From an uncultured Alphaproteobacteria bacterium (GTDB lineage Bacteria; Pseudomonadota; Alphaproteobacteria; Rickettsiales; UBA1997): a stretch of 6,894 nt of DNA. Position numbers and translations under genes: made by a program. Below are positions 1-6,090 of this stretch, in pieces. The notes below the pieces were generated by a model that saw only the letters and a list, made by a program, of their open reading frames with translations, did no database searches and was not told where the DNA came from. Each line of letters begins with the position of its first letter. Within the stretch, counting starts at the first letter, position 1. The stretch lies in assembly GCA_903837365.1 (NCBI GenBank), contig CAILUF010000220.1, forward strand, positions 1-6,894, read 5' to 3'.

Positions 1-251
1 TAATTTTAACTTTTCTAACTTTATCTTTTGACTATAATTGTGGATAACCCTCAAGATCAAGGTGAATGATCGTCAAACTATGAACAATTTTATCTAAAAA
101 ATTTGTCATAATAGTAATTTTTAAAATTTAAATGGCATTAGAAGATACGTGGATTGTAACTGTTGAATAAGTTAGTGCAATTTATAGTGATGTTAATTTT
201 GAAGTTTATAGTTTTAGTTGTTTGCGTGGTGCTTGTTTTTATAAGAATTTT
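1..251. other. Gene-free AT-rich left edge, downstream of rplI
   Basis: All six frames are broken by frequent stops, so I see no coding sequence here; the longest plus-strand candidates are a dozen codons or are antisense to rplI. The stretch starts with a run of TTTT-nAC-like units (about 4-32), then a perfect TATAAT (33-38), a perfect DnaA box (39-47), two GATC sites (55-58, 68-71) and further AT-rich sequence. No GC-rich hairpin followed by a T-run is visible on the minus strand after the rplI stop, so the operon end is not marked by a recognisable intrinsic terminator. The region is cut by the window edge, so its full extent is unknown. Confidence 0.6.
39..47 (-). promoter_or_regulatory. 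Perfect DnaA box (TTATCCACA)
   Basis: The plus strand reads TGTGGATAA, the exact complement of the strong DnaA-binding 9-mer TTATCCACA. A second box-like 9-mer in the same orientation lies at 61-69 (TCATTCACC on the minus strand, one base from the E. coli oriC R5 box TCATTCACA). An AT-rich run abuts the perfect box on the left. DnaA binds such sites at replication origins and at regulated promoters. At this base composition one exact copy has roughly a one in ten chance of occurring somewhere in a window this size, so function is not proven. Confidence 0.45.
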
Positions 252-848
252 TTACTCGCTAATTTCATCTTCCCTTTTCTTGCGAAATGTTTTGCGAGTA
301 TTTTTTTTTCTAGCTTCATTTTCATTATTCTCTTCTTGCCTTTCTTCCGCTTCCTTAGCAATTTTTTTCTCAGGATGCAGAATGTTATCAGCCTCAGATT
401 CGCTACGCGCTACTGCAAGCTTGAGATTAAGTTCCGCTTCGGAATGCATAATTAATTTGAATTCATATGCGCCAATTTCTTTAATTGGTTTTTTAAGAAA
501 AATTTCTCCACGCGAAACTAATTTTTCGCCGATGATTTCATTAATGCTATTAGCAATAACACCTGAATTTACTGAGCCATAAAGACGACCATCATCAGAG
601 GCATTTTGTATTATAATAATATTTTTTCCCTCGATTTTAGTTTTAACTTTATTGGCTAAATCTAAATTTTTAAAATTTAACTTTTCATATTCAGCTTTTT
701 TACTTTCGAAAACTCTAAAATTTGCATCTGTAAAACAGATTGCTTTCTTTTTAGGAATTAAAAAATTCTTTGCATAACCATTGTTAACCGTAACGACTTC
801 GCCGATTTTACCTAGTTTATTAATTACTTCTGTAAGTATAACTCTCAT
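252..848 (-). CDS. rplI: 50S ribosomal protein L9
   Basis: L9 binds 23S rRNA near the L1 stalk and helps keep the reading frame during translation. The N-terminal RNA-binding domain is clear at residues 1-50, with the family signature around 12-35 (GKIGEVV, then NNGYAKNFLIP). A charged linker helix follows at about 45-75 and the C-terminal domain at about 76-150. At 198 residues it is longer than the E. coli protein (149); the extra part is a Glu/Lys/Arg/Asn-rich tail from about 158, probably disordered, as is common in alphaproteobacteria. It is the last gene of rpsF-rpsR-rplI, 12 bases after rpsR. The ATG gives the canonical MRVIL start, but no Shine-Dalgarno sequence precedes it, so it may rely on translational coupling (inference). 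Confidence 0.97.
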   Translation of the reverse strand: MRVILTEVINKLGKIGEVVTVNNGYAKNFLIPKKKAICFTDANFRVFESKKAEYEKLNFKNLDLANKVKTKIEGKNIIIIQNASDDGRLYGSVNSGVIANSINEIIGEKLVSRGEIFLKKPIKEIGAYEFKLIMHSEAELNLKLAVARSESEADNILHPEKKIAKEAEERQEENNENEARKKNTRKTFRKKREDEISE

Positions 849-860
849 TTTTTTATAAAA

Positions 861-1172
861 TTAATTTACTTCTTTTTTTATTGGTGAAATAAGCGCTAAT
901 TGACGCGCTCTTTTGATTGCATTAGCAATGGCTCTTTGTTTTTTTAACTCAACATTGCTAATACGTGCAGGAATTATTTTTCCTCGCTCAGACAAAAATT
1001 TGTTAAGCAATTTTAAATTGCTGTAATTAATTTCTGTCATCGGAATGTCGCGCAATGGGCATGATTTCTTCTTGCGAATAAAAACACTTTGGTTAACCAA
1101 AGATATTTTTATATAGGAATCTTCATTATTCTCGACTGTAGCTGTTGCGTTATTGTTATTTTCTATAATCAT
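861..1172 (-). CDS. rpsR: 30S ribosomal protein S18
   Basis: S18 sits on the platform of the 30S subunit as a heterodimer with S6. The conserved core spans about residues 30-97: a basic FIRKKKSC segment, then EINYSNLKLLNKFLSERGKI, IPARIS (67-72) and the helix ending AIKRARQLAL (85-94). At 103 residues it is longer than the roughly 75 of E. coli S18. The excess is an N-terminal extension of about 25 residues rich in Asn and Glu, with no recognised domain. The start is well supported: a GAGG Shine-Dalgarno lies 5 bases before the ATG. It starts 12 bases after the rpsF stop and is followed by rplI, the usual order. Only one cysteine (Cys38) is present, so no zinc site is expected. Confidence 0.96.
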   Translation of the reverse strand: MIIENNNNATATVENNEDSYIKISLVNQSVFIRKKKSCPLRDIPMTEINYSNLKLLNKFLSERGKIIPARISNVELKKQRAIANAIKRARQLALISPIKKEVN

Positions 1173-1177
1173 GTAAA

Positions 1178-1182
1178 CCTCT
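1178..1182 (-). promoter_or_regulatory. Ribosome binding site of rpsR
   Basis: On the minus strand this reads AGAGG, placed 5 bases before the rpsR ATG in the 12-base gap after rpsF. It is one of only two clear Shine-Dalgarno sequences in the window. It fixes the S18 start and shows that the Asn/Glu-rich N-terminal extension is translated. Confidence 0.75.
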
Positions 1183-1184
1183 TT

Positions 1185-1592
1185 TTAAGAATCGAATTGA
1201 AATTGTTCAAGTATAAGATCATACTTACCTGCTTGCTTTTTAGAAGCGAGGTTAGGTTTGAAATCTTTAGCTGTAGAGCTAATGTAAAGCTGTGATTCTT
1301 CCTGATGAGCTTCCACTTTAAAAATGGAACTTCTTATGACTTCTTCGGTATAACCCATAACTCTTTTAAGCTCGGCAATGGCTGGGTAATTGGCATTAAC
1401 ATTGATTAAAATGTAATGACCGCGGTTATTTTTATTAACTCTCACTGCAAGATTGCGGAGTCCCCAATATTCCTTGCTAACAATTTTGCCTTTGTAATCA
1501 GTAATGATATTGCAAAATTTATTTGCCAAAGCATCTACATCTTCGGCGGTCAAATCTTGTCGTGCGATAAACACTGTCTCGTAAAGAGCCAT
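1185..1592 (-). CDS. rpsF: 30S ribosomal protein S6
   Basis: S6 is a ribosomal platform protein that forms a heterodimer with S18 and, in several bacteria, represses its own operon together with S18. The ferredoxin-like fold is recognisable: MALYETVFIARQDLT opens the first strand, KEYWGLRNLAVRV (40-52) and GHYILINVNA (58-67) give the central strands, and ELKRVMGYTEEVIRSSIFKV (74-93) is the conserved second helix and last strand. After about residue 105 comes a C-terminal tail of 30 residues with no recognised motif; the total of 135 is close to E. coli S6. The ATG is chosen because MALYE is the typical alphaproteobacterial start. No Shine-Dalgarno is present; the bases before the ATG are A/T only. 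It is first in the operon, behind a candidate promoter and a structured leader. Confidence 0.97.
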   Translation of the reverse strand: MALYETVFIARQDLTAEDVDALANKFCNIITDYKGKIVSKEYWGLRNLAVRVNKNNRGHYILINVNANYPAIAELKRVMGYTEEVIRSSIFKVEAHQEESQLYISSTAKDFKPNLASKKQAGKYDLILEQFQFDS

Positions 1593-1621
1593 AAAATAAA
1601 ATTTAAATTATTAAATCGTCA

Positions 1622-1676
1622 AATGAAATCTTTGCAAACTCGAAGAAAGCCCGAGGTAAAACCAAAGATAAGCATC
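1622..1676 (-). promoter_or_regulatory. Candidate structured leader RNA of the rpsF operon
   Basis: Read as minus-strand RNA, this folds by eye into one long interrupted hairpin. The base is GAUG/CAUU (1673-1676 with 1622-1625). A perfect 7-pair stem AUCUUUG/CAAAGAU follows (1663-1669 with 1628-1634). An asymmetric internal loop then leads to CUCGGG/UUCGAG (1650-1655 with 1639-1644) closed by a 5-base loop. The last stem has two G-U pairs that would be A-C mismatches on the other strand, which favours minus-strand RNA. It lies between the predicted transcription start (near 1684) and the rpsF ATG. Leaders bound by the S6:S18 complex are known upstream of rpsF in many bacteria. The CCG element described for that motif is not evident here, so identity with it is unproven. 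Confidence 0.45.
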
Positions 1677-1690
1677 AAAAAGAGAGTCGA

Positions 1691-1718
1691 ATTTTAGGCC
1701 CATGTTTTTTAATTGCAA
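1691..1718 (-). promoter_or_regulatory. Candidate sigma-70 promoter of rpsF-rpsR-rplI
   Basis: On the minus strand a -35 element TTGCAA (1713-1718, four of six consensus bases) is separated by 16 bases from a -10 element TAAAAT (1691-1696, five of six). Transcription would begin near 1684, giving a leader of about 90 bases that contains the hairpin at 1622-1676. Placement before the first gene of the operon supports the call, but AT-rich sequence produces such matches readily. Confidence 0.45.
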
Positions 1719-1721
1719 TAG

Positions 1722-1761
1722 TATTTTTTAAAAAATAATATAAGTAAACTTTTTAAAAGTT
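1722..1761. repeat. Two adjacent AT palindromes in the divergent spacer
   Basis: Positions 1722-1737 are a perfect 16-base palindrome made of a T-tract followed by an A-tract. Positions 1747-1761 are a second inverted repeat, AACTTTT/AAAAGTT around one central base. They lie between the candidate minus-strand promoter (1691-1718) and the candidate plus-strand promoter (1772-1799), where an operator, a nucleoid-protein site or simply bent DNA would be expected. Perfect AT-only palindromes are not rare in such sequence, so no function is assigned. Confidence 0.4.
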
Positions 1762-1771
1762 AAAAATGACT

Positions 1772-1799
1772 TTGACTCTTAATAATCAGTAGGTTTAAT
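1772..1799 (+). promoter_or_regulatory. Candidate promoter of smpB-recG (distal)
   Basis: A -35 element TTGACT (1772-1777, five of six bases) is followed after 16 bases by TTTAAT (1794-1799, five of six bases). The start would be near 1806, about 110 bases before smpB. It competes with the TATAAT at 1850-1855. Confidence 0.35.
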
Positions 1800-1829
1800 A
1801 ATATTAAAAAAATTACTTAGTAATTTCTG

Positions 1830-1855
1830 TTGTAAGTTATCGAGAGTTATATAAT
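1830..1855 (+). promoter_or_regulatory. Candidate promoter of smpB-recG (proximal)
   Basis: A perfect -10 hexamer TATAAT lies at 1850-1855, about 60 bases before smpB. The nearest -35-like sequence, TTGTAA at 1830-1835, is only 14 bases upstream, which is shorter than usual, so this may be a weak or activator-dependent promoter or a chance match. Confidence 0.3.
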
Positions 1856-1906
1856 TTTTTAATAAATCTATAAAATATACTCTGAACCACTTAAACGCTT
1901 AAAACT

Positions 1907-1912
1907 AAAGGA
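1907..1912 (+). promoter_or_regulatory. Ribosome binding site deciding the smpB start
   Basis: AAAGGA overlaps the first in-frame ATG (1912) and therefore cannot serve it. It lies 5 bases before the second in-frame ATG (1918), the normal spacing. This favours 1918 as the start. Confidence 0.6.
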
Positions 1913-1917
1913 TGTCA

Positions 1918-2352
1918 ATGCAAATACTAAATCGCAAAGCACATTTTAACTATAGTATTCTTGAAGAAGTTGAGGCTGGAATTATTTTGCTTGGCAGTGA
2001 AGTGAAGTCTATCAAGGAAGGAAAGGCAAATCTGAATGAAGCTTATTGCACTGAAATTAAGGGTGAATTATTTTTAATTAATGCTCACATCTCTGAATAT
2101 AAAAGCGCTAATCGCTTTAATCATCCCCCCAAAAGAGCTAGAAAATTACTAATGCATAAAAAAGAAATTAATAAAATTATTGGTAAAATTAACACTCAAG
2201 GCTATTCGTTAATCCCGCTTAAAGTCTACTCTAATAAAAAAAATTTTATTAAAGTTTTACTTGGTTTGGGTAAAGGAAAAAAATTGCACGATAAGCGCAA
2301 AACTCTTAAGGAGAGGGATGAAGCAAGGCATATGCAACGCCATAATGAATAA
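1918..2352 (+). CDS. smpB: SsrA-binding protein SmpB
   Basis: SmpB binds the tRNA-like part of tmRNA and brings it to ribosomes stalled on broken messages, so the nascent chain is tagged for proteolysis and the ribosome is released. Family landmarks are all present: NRKAHFNYSILEEVEAG (5-21), GSEVKSIKEGKANLNEAY (26-43), RARKLLMHKKEI (73-84), GYSLIPLKVY (95-104) and GKGKKLHDKR (118-127), followed by the basic C-terminal tail that enters the mRNA channel. The 144 residues are a normal length, slightly short at the N-terminus. I start at 1918 rather than the in-frame ATG at 1912 because the Shine-Dalgarno AAAGGA is correctly spaced only for 1918; the choice costs two residues (Met-Ser). It is divergent from rpsF and 16 bases upstream of recG. 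tmRNA itself is not in the window. Confidence 0.96.
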   Translation: MQILNRKAHFNYSILEEVEAGIILLGSEVKSIKEGKANLNEAYCTEIKGELFLINAHISEYKSANRFNHPPKRARKLLMHKKEINKIIGKINTQGYSLIPLKVYSNKKNFIKVLLGLGKGKKLHDKRKTLKERDEARHMQRHNE

Positions 2353-2368
2353 GATTTAAATTAATACC

Positions 2369-4456
2369 ATGAATGATTTTCTTTTAAAACCCCTTATTTC
2401 TCTAAGTCGCATTGGCGATACACTTACTACTTACTTACAAAAACTTGTTGGTGGTAATAAGGTTTTTGACTTACTCCTTCATAAACCCATTCGCGTTGAA
2501 TCAATCGCTATATTGCCTAAGATTTACGAAATAACTCACAATGAATTGGTAATTATAAAAGGAAAAGTTGAATTGCATATTCCTCCTGCAAAATCGCGTC
2601 AACCTTTTAAAATCACCTGTCACAATCCAAGCGGTTATTTTAATTTAGTTTTTTTTAAAATTTTTCCAAGCCAATTGCAAAAACTTAAAATTGGTAGCGA
2701 GATTGCTATACTTGGTAATTTCGCTAAGTTGCTAGGTGAAAACCAAATTGTTCATCCGCAAGAAATTTTACCTATCACGCAGATAGAAAAAATGCCAAAA
2801 TTTAATGTGATTTATCCACTATCTTCAACGATTTCTCATAAATTTTTGACTTATAAAATTCATGAGATTTTAAATAAAATTGCCCCTGAGAATGAGGAAT
2901 GGATTGATATAAATACTTTTAAAAAGCTTGAATTCCCTAGCTTTAGCGATGCCTTAAAAAAATTACATTCACCTAAAAATGAACAGGATTTAGCTCCGCA
3001 AAATTGCGCAAGAAGAAGATTGGCTTATGATGAATTATTAGCTTGGCAATTGGCGATGAAACTAGTTAAAAATAACAATATCAGGAATAAAAAGCTTACT
3101 CAAATTATCGATAATAAAAAAAATTATTTAGAACAATTTTTACAATCATTGCCGTTTATCCCTACAAAATCGCAACTTAAAGCTATTGAAGAAATTAATT
3201 ACGAAATTTCTTCTGATAAAAAAATGATGCGCTTACTTCAAGGCGATGTTGGTAGTGGTAAAACTTTAGTAGCAATATCTGCGTGTTTAAAAAATTTTAT
3301 TTTTGGCAAGCAATCATGCATTATTGCTCCTACAACTGTACTCACCAAACAGCATTTTGTTTATTTTAAAAAACTTCTCCAAGATATTTCAATAAATATC
3401 GAAATACTCACTTCCGCTACCACAAAAAAACAAAAAACCCAAATAATTCAAAAACTTCAAAATGGTGAAATTGATATCTTAATCAGTACTCATGCAGTTT
3501 TAGAAGATGATGTTATATTCCAAAATTTAGGATTGGCAATTATTGATGAACAACATCGCTTTGGTGTTTTACAGCGTTTAAAATTAGTTGAAAAAGGTGC
3601 AGATGTGGATTTACTTTTGATGAGCGCAACACCAATTCCAAGAAGCTTAATGATGGGTTTATATGGTGATATGGACATTTCCATTCTTAGCGAAAAACCT
3701 AAAAATCGTCAAGAAATTACAACCTCAATAATGTCTCAAAATAAAAGCCCTGAACTTTATGAATCATTAAAAAAAGTAATTGCGCGTGGTGAAAAAATTT
3801 ACTGGATTTGTCCAGTGATCGAAGAAAATGAAGAGCTATCACTAATTTCTGTTAATAGTAAATTCAATGAATTACAAAAAAATTTTGGTGAAAAAAAAGT
3901 AGCGATTATTCATGGTAAAATGAAAGAACGCGATAAAGAAAAAATTATGCAGGATTTTACAAATGATGATGGCGATTCGCAAATACTAGTTGCAACGACA
4001 GTAATCGAAGTAGGTGTCGATGTTGCAAAAGCTACTGTTATTATCATCGAAAATTCTGAAAATTTTGGCTTAGCGCAGTTGCATCAATTGCGAGGACGCG
4101 TTGGTAGAAGCGATAGAAAATCATATTGCATTTTGCTTTATGGCGAAAAATATGGCGCAGTTCAAAAACAAAGATTGGCAATTATGCGTCAATCAAATGA
4201 TGGTTTTTTTATTGCCGAAGAAGATTTAAGATTGCGCGGAAGTGGCGAATTACTTGGCGTTAGACAAAGTGGATTTCCTGAATTTCGTATTGCTGATTTA
4301 AATTTTGATAATGATTTATTAAAAATTACTCACCAACAGGTTTTAGTTATAATTAACAGTGATAGTCAGCTTACAAGTGAAAATAGTAGAAAATATCAAT
4401 ATTTGATGAAACTATTTGGTTATAGCGAATTCTTAACGATAGTTAATAGTGGTTAA
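2369..4456 (+). CDS. recG: ATP-dependent DNA helicase RecG
   Basis: RecG is a monomeric superfamily 2 double-strand DNA translocase that regresses stalled forks and processes branched DNA and R-loops. At 695 residues it is full length (E. coli about 693). The N-terminal wedge domain with its OB fold covers about 60-150. The first helicase domain has Walker A GDVGSGKT (292-299), DEQH (393-396) followed by RFG, and SATPIPR (419-425). The second has ATTVIEVGVDV (542-552) and the arginine-finger motif QLRGRVGRS (573-581). The RecG-specific translocation segment LRLRGSGELLGVRQSG is at 620-635. All catalytic motifs are intact. It lies 16 bases after smpB, probably co-transcribed; no Shine-Dalgarno precedes the ATG. 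It ends facing pccB. Confidence 0.97.
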   Translation: MNDFLLKPLISLSRIGDTLTTYLQKLVGGNKVFDLLLHKPIRVESIAILPKIYEITHNELVIIKGKVELHIPPAKSRQPFKITCHNPSGYFNLVFFKIFPSQLQKLKIGSEIAILGNFAKLLGENQIVHPQEILPITQIEKMPKFNVIYPLSSTISHKFLTYKIHEILNKIAPENEEWIDINTFKKLEFPSFSDALKKLHSPKNEQDLAPQNCARRRLAYDELLAWQLAMKLVKNNNIRNKKLTQIIDNKKNYLEQFLQSLPFIPTKSQLKAIEEINYEISSDKKMMRLLQGDVGSGKTLVAISACLKNFIFGKQSCIIAPTTVLTKQHFVYFKKLLQDISINIEILTSATTKKQKTQIIQKLQNGEIDILISTHAVLEDDVIFQNLGLAIIDEQHRFGVLQRLKLVEKGADVDLLLMSATPIPRSLMMGLYGDMDISILSEKPKNRQEITTSIMSQNKSPELYESLKKVIARGEKIYWICPVIEENEELSLISVNSKFNELQKNFGEKKVAIIHGKMKERDKEKIMQDFTNDDGDSQILVATTVIEVGVDVAKATVIIIENSENFGLAQLHQLRGRVGRSDRKSYCILLYGEKYGAVQKQRLAIMRQSNDGFFIAEEDLRLRGSGELLGVRQSGFPEFRIADLNFDNDLLKITHQQVLVIINSDSQLTSENSRKYQYLMKLFGYSEFLTIVNSG

Positions 4457-4547
4457 GTTTTTATATTTTTAAATCCATTTTTAGCTTTACAAAATCTAAT
4501 CTTTAATATCTCGAACAATTTCAAACTTAAAAAAGAAAATGATTTAT
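4457..4547. other. Convergent spacer between recG and pccB
   Basis: This 91-base AT-rich gap separates two genes that point at each other. I looked for GC-rich stems followed by T-runs on both strands and found none, so neither transcript has a recognisable intrinsic terminator; Rho-dependent ending or read-through into antisense is possible. Confidence 0.5.
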
Positions 4548-6083
4548 TTACAAAGGTAAATTATCATGTTTTTTCCAAGGCTTTAAAACCTTCTTCTTCT
4601 TAAGAATTTGTAGGGCTGTACAAATATGTTTACGAGTATTTTGCGGACGAATTACCTCGTCAATAAAACCTCGCGATGAAGCAACAAATGGAGAAGTAAA
4701 TTTTTCACGATATTCATTAACTTTTTTAATTTTAGTTTCGGGATTTTTTGCTTCTTCACGGAAAATAATTTCTACAGCTCCTTCGGGACCCATAACTGCG
4801 ATTTCGGCATTAGCCCAAGCATAGTTAACATCGCCACTTAAATGTTTTGAATTCATAACGATATACGCTCCGCCATAGGCTTTTCTGGTAATTACCGTGA
4901 TCTTTGGAACAGTTGCTTCGCCATATGCATAAAGTAATTTTGCACCATGTTTAATAATTCCATTATGCTCTTGATCACTTCCCGGTAAGAATCCTGGAAC
5001 ATCAACGAAAGTCAAAAGTGGAATATTAAAAGCATCACAAAAACGAATAAATCTCGCTGATTTTTCACTGGCTTTAATATCCAAACATCCCGCTAATTGC
5101 ATTGGTTGATTAGCAACTACACCAACGGTTTGTCCTTCCATTCTTCCAAAACCAATAATTATATTTTTTGCATAATTAGCTTGTATCTCAAAAAAATCAC
5201 CTTCATCAAGAATTTTTTCAATTAATTCAACAATGTCATAAGGCTGATTAGGGCTATCTGGCACAAGGGTATTTAGCGATACATCAATACGATCAAAAGT
5301 ATCGTCAATTGGAATTTCAGGAGAGCTTTCGCGATTCGATAATGGTAAAAAATTTAATAATCGACGAGTTTGCAATAACGCCTCAATATCACTTTTAAAA
5401 GTTAAATGCGCTACACCACTTTTAGCGCCGTGAACCGATGCTCCACCCAATTCTTCTTGGGTAATATTTTCACTCAGCACCGTTTTAACAACTTCAGGAC
5501 CAGTAACAAACATGTATGACGAGTTTTCAACCATGATTGTAAAATCGGTGAGAGCTGGCGAATAAACTGCTCCACCTGCGCACGGTCCCATGATCAAAGA
5601 AATTTGTGGAATGACACCGCTAGCATCGATATTGCGCTGAAAAATTTCACCATATCCACCAAGCGAATCGACACCTTCTTGGATTCTCGCTCCACCTGAA
5701 TCGTTAATGCCAATAACTGGAGCACCAACCTGCATTGCTTTATCAAGAATGTGACAAATCTTACGCGCATGAGCTTCGCCGAGCGATCCCCCCATTACTG
5801 TAAAATCTTGACTATAAACAAAAACTAAACGACCATTAATCATGCCCTGCCCTGAAACTACTCCATCGCCAGGATGTTTTTTATCTTCCATGCCAAAATC
5901 TGAACAACGATGTTCAACATATAGACCATATTCTTCGAAAGAATCTGGATCAAGAAGAACCTCGATACGCTCACGCGCAGTAAGTTTGCCTTTTGAATGT
6001 TGAAGATCAATACGCTTCTGACCACCGCCGATTATTGCTTCTTGACGCTTTAAGTTTAATTTACTTGTGTTTGCGGAATGCAT
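4548..6083 (-). CDS. pccB: Propionyl-CoA carboxylase beta chain (carboxyltransferase)
   Basis: This subunit moves the carboxyl group from carboxybiotin on the alpha subunit (PccA, not in the window) to propionyl-CoA, giving methylmalonyl-CoA; the family works as a cytoplasmic alpha6-beta6 complex. The N-terminal half has GGGQKRID (19-26), [15 protein letters not shown] (31-45), GGARIQEGV (130-138) and the oxyanion loop [13 protein letters not shown] (166-178). The C-terminal half has [10 protein letters not shown] (359-368), [10 protein letters not shown] (401-410), [10 protein letters not shown] (431-440) and the usual end [11 protein letters not shown] use the ATG at 6083 (511 residues, the family length). 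An in-frame GTG at 6122 would add 13 residues and overlap psd by 32 bases. It lies 7 bases after psd. Residue 408 is Ile where propionyl-specific enzymes usually have Asp, so acyl-CoA preference may differ. Confidence 0.95.
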   Translation of the reverse strand: MHSANTSKLNLKRQEAIIGGGQKRIDLQHSKGKLTARERIEVLLDPDSFEEYGLYVEHRCSDFGMEDKKHPGDGVVSGQGMINGRLVFVYSQDFTVMGGSLGEAHARKICHILDKAMQVGAPVIGINDSGGARIQEGVDSLGGYGEIFQRNIDASGVIPQISLIMGPCAGGAVYSPALTDFTIMVENSSYMFVTGPEVVKTVLSENITQEELGGASVHGAKSGVAHLTFKSDIEALLQTRRLLNFLPLSNRESSPEIPIDDTFDRIDVSLNTLVPDSPNQPYDIVELIEKILDEGDFFEIQANYAKNIIIGFGRMEGQTVGVVANQPMQLAGCLDIKASEKSARFIRFCDAFNIPLLTFVDVPGFLPGSDQEHNGIIKHGAKLLYAYGEATVPKITVITRKAYGGAYIVMNSKHLSGDVNYAWANAEIAVMGPEGAVEIIFREEAKNPETKIKKVNEYREKFTSPFVASSRGFIDEVIRPQNTRKHICTALQILKKKKVLKPWKKHDNLPL

Positions 6084-6090
6084 AAAATGT

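Noticed and set aside
104..131. Possible CtrA sites (TTAA-N7-TTAA) beside the DnaA boxes
   Set aside because: The TTAA pair at 121-131 is spaced by 3 bases instead of 7, and no properly spaced pair is visible.
132..170. Twelve-codon plus-strand ORF (MALEDTWIVTVE) near the left edge
   Set aside because: It is too short, has no binding site, and an ORF this short is expected by chance.
163..582. Plus-strand ORF of 139 codons
   Set aside because: It is largely antisense to rplI. Its hydrophobic Phe/Leu/Ser-rich product is what the complement of a Lys/Glu-rich gene gives, and it has no binding site or recognisable motif.
1089..1295. Plus-strand ORF across rpsR and rpsF
   Set aside because: It is antisense to two certain ribosomal protein genes and is Cys/Phe/Ile-rich in the way expected of a shadow frame.
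1624..1697. Small plus-strand ORF of 24 codons, very basic, in the rpsF-smpB spacer
   Set aside because: No Shine-Dalgarno precedes its ATG, and its sequence is the complement of the predicted rpsF leader hairpin, which explains the unusual composition better.
1621..1710. Possible tRNA or other stable RNA, because of local GC enrichment and a TCGA element
   Set aside because: No cloverleaf, anticodon arm or T-arm can be built on either strand; the single interrupted hairpin fits a leader better.
3490..3684. Minus-strand ORF of 64 codons within recG
   Set aside because: It lies entirely inside intact recG helicase motifs on the other strand and has no similarity I recognise.
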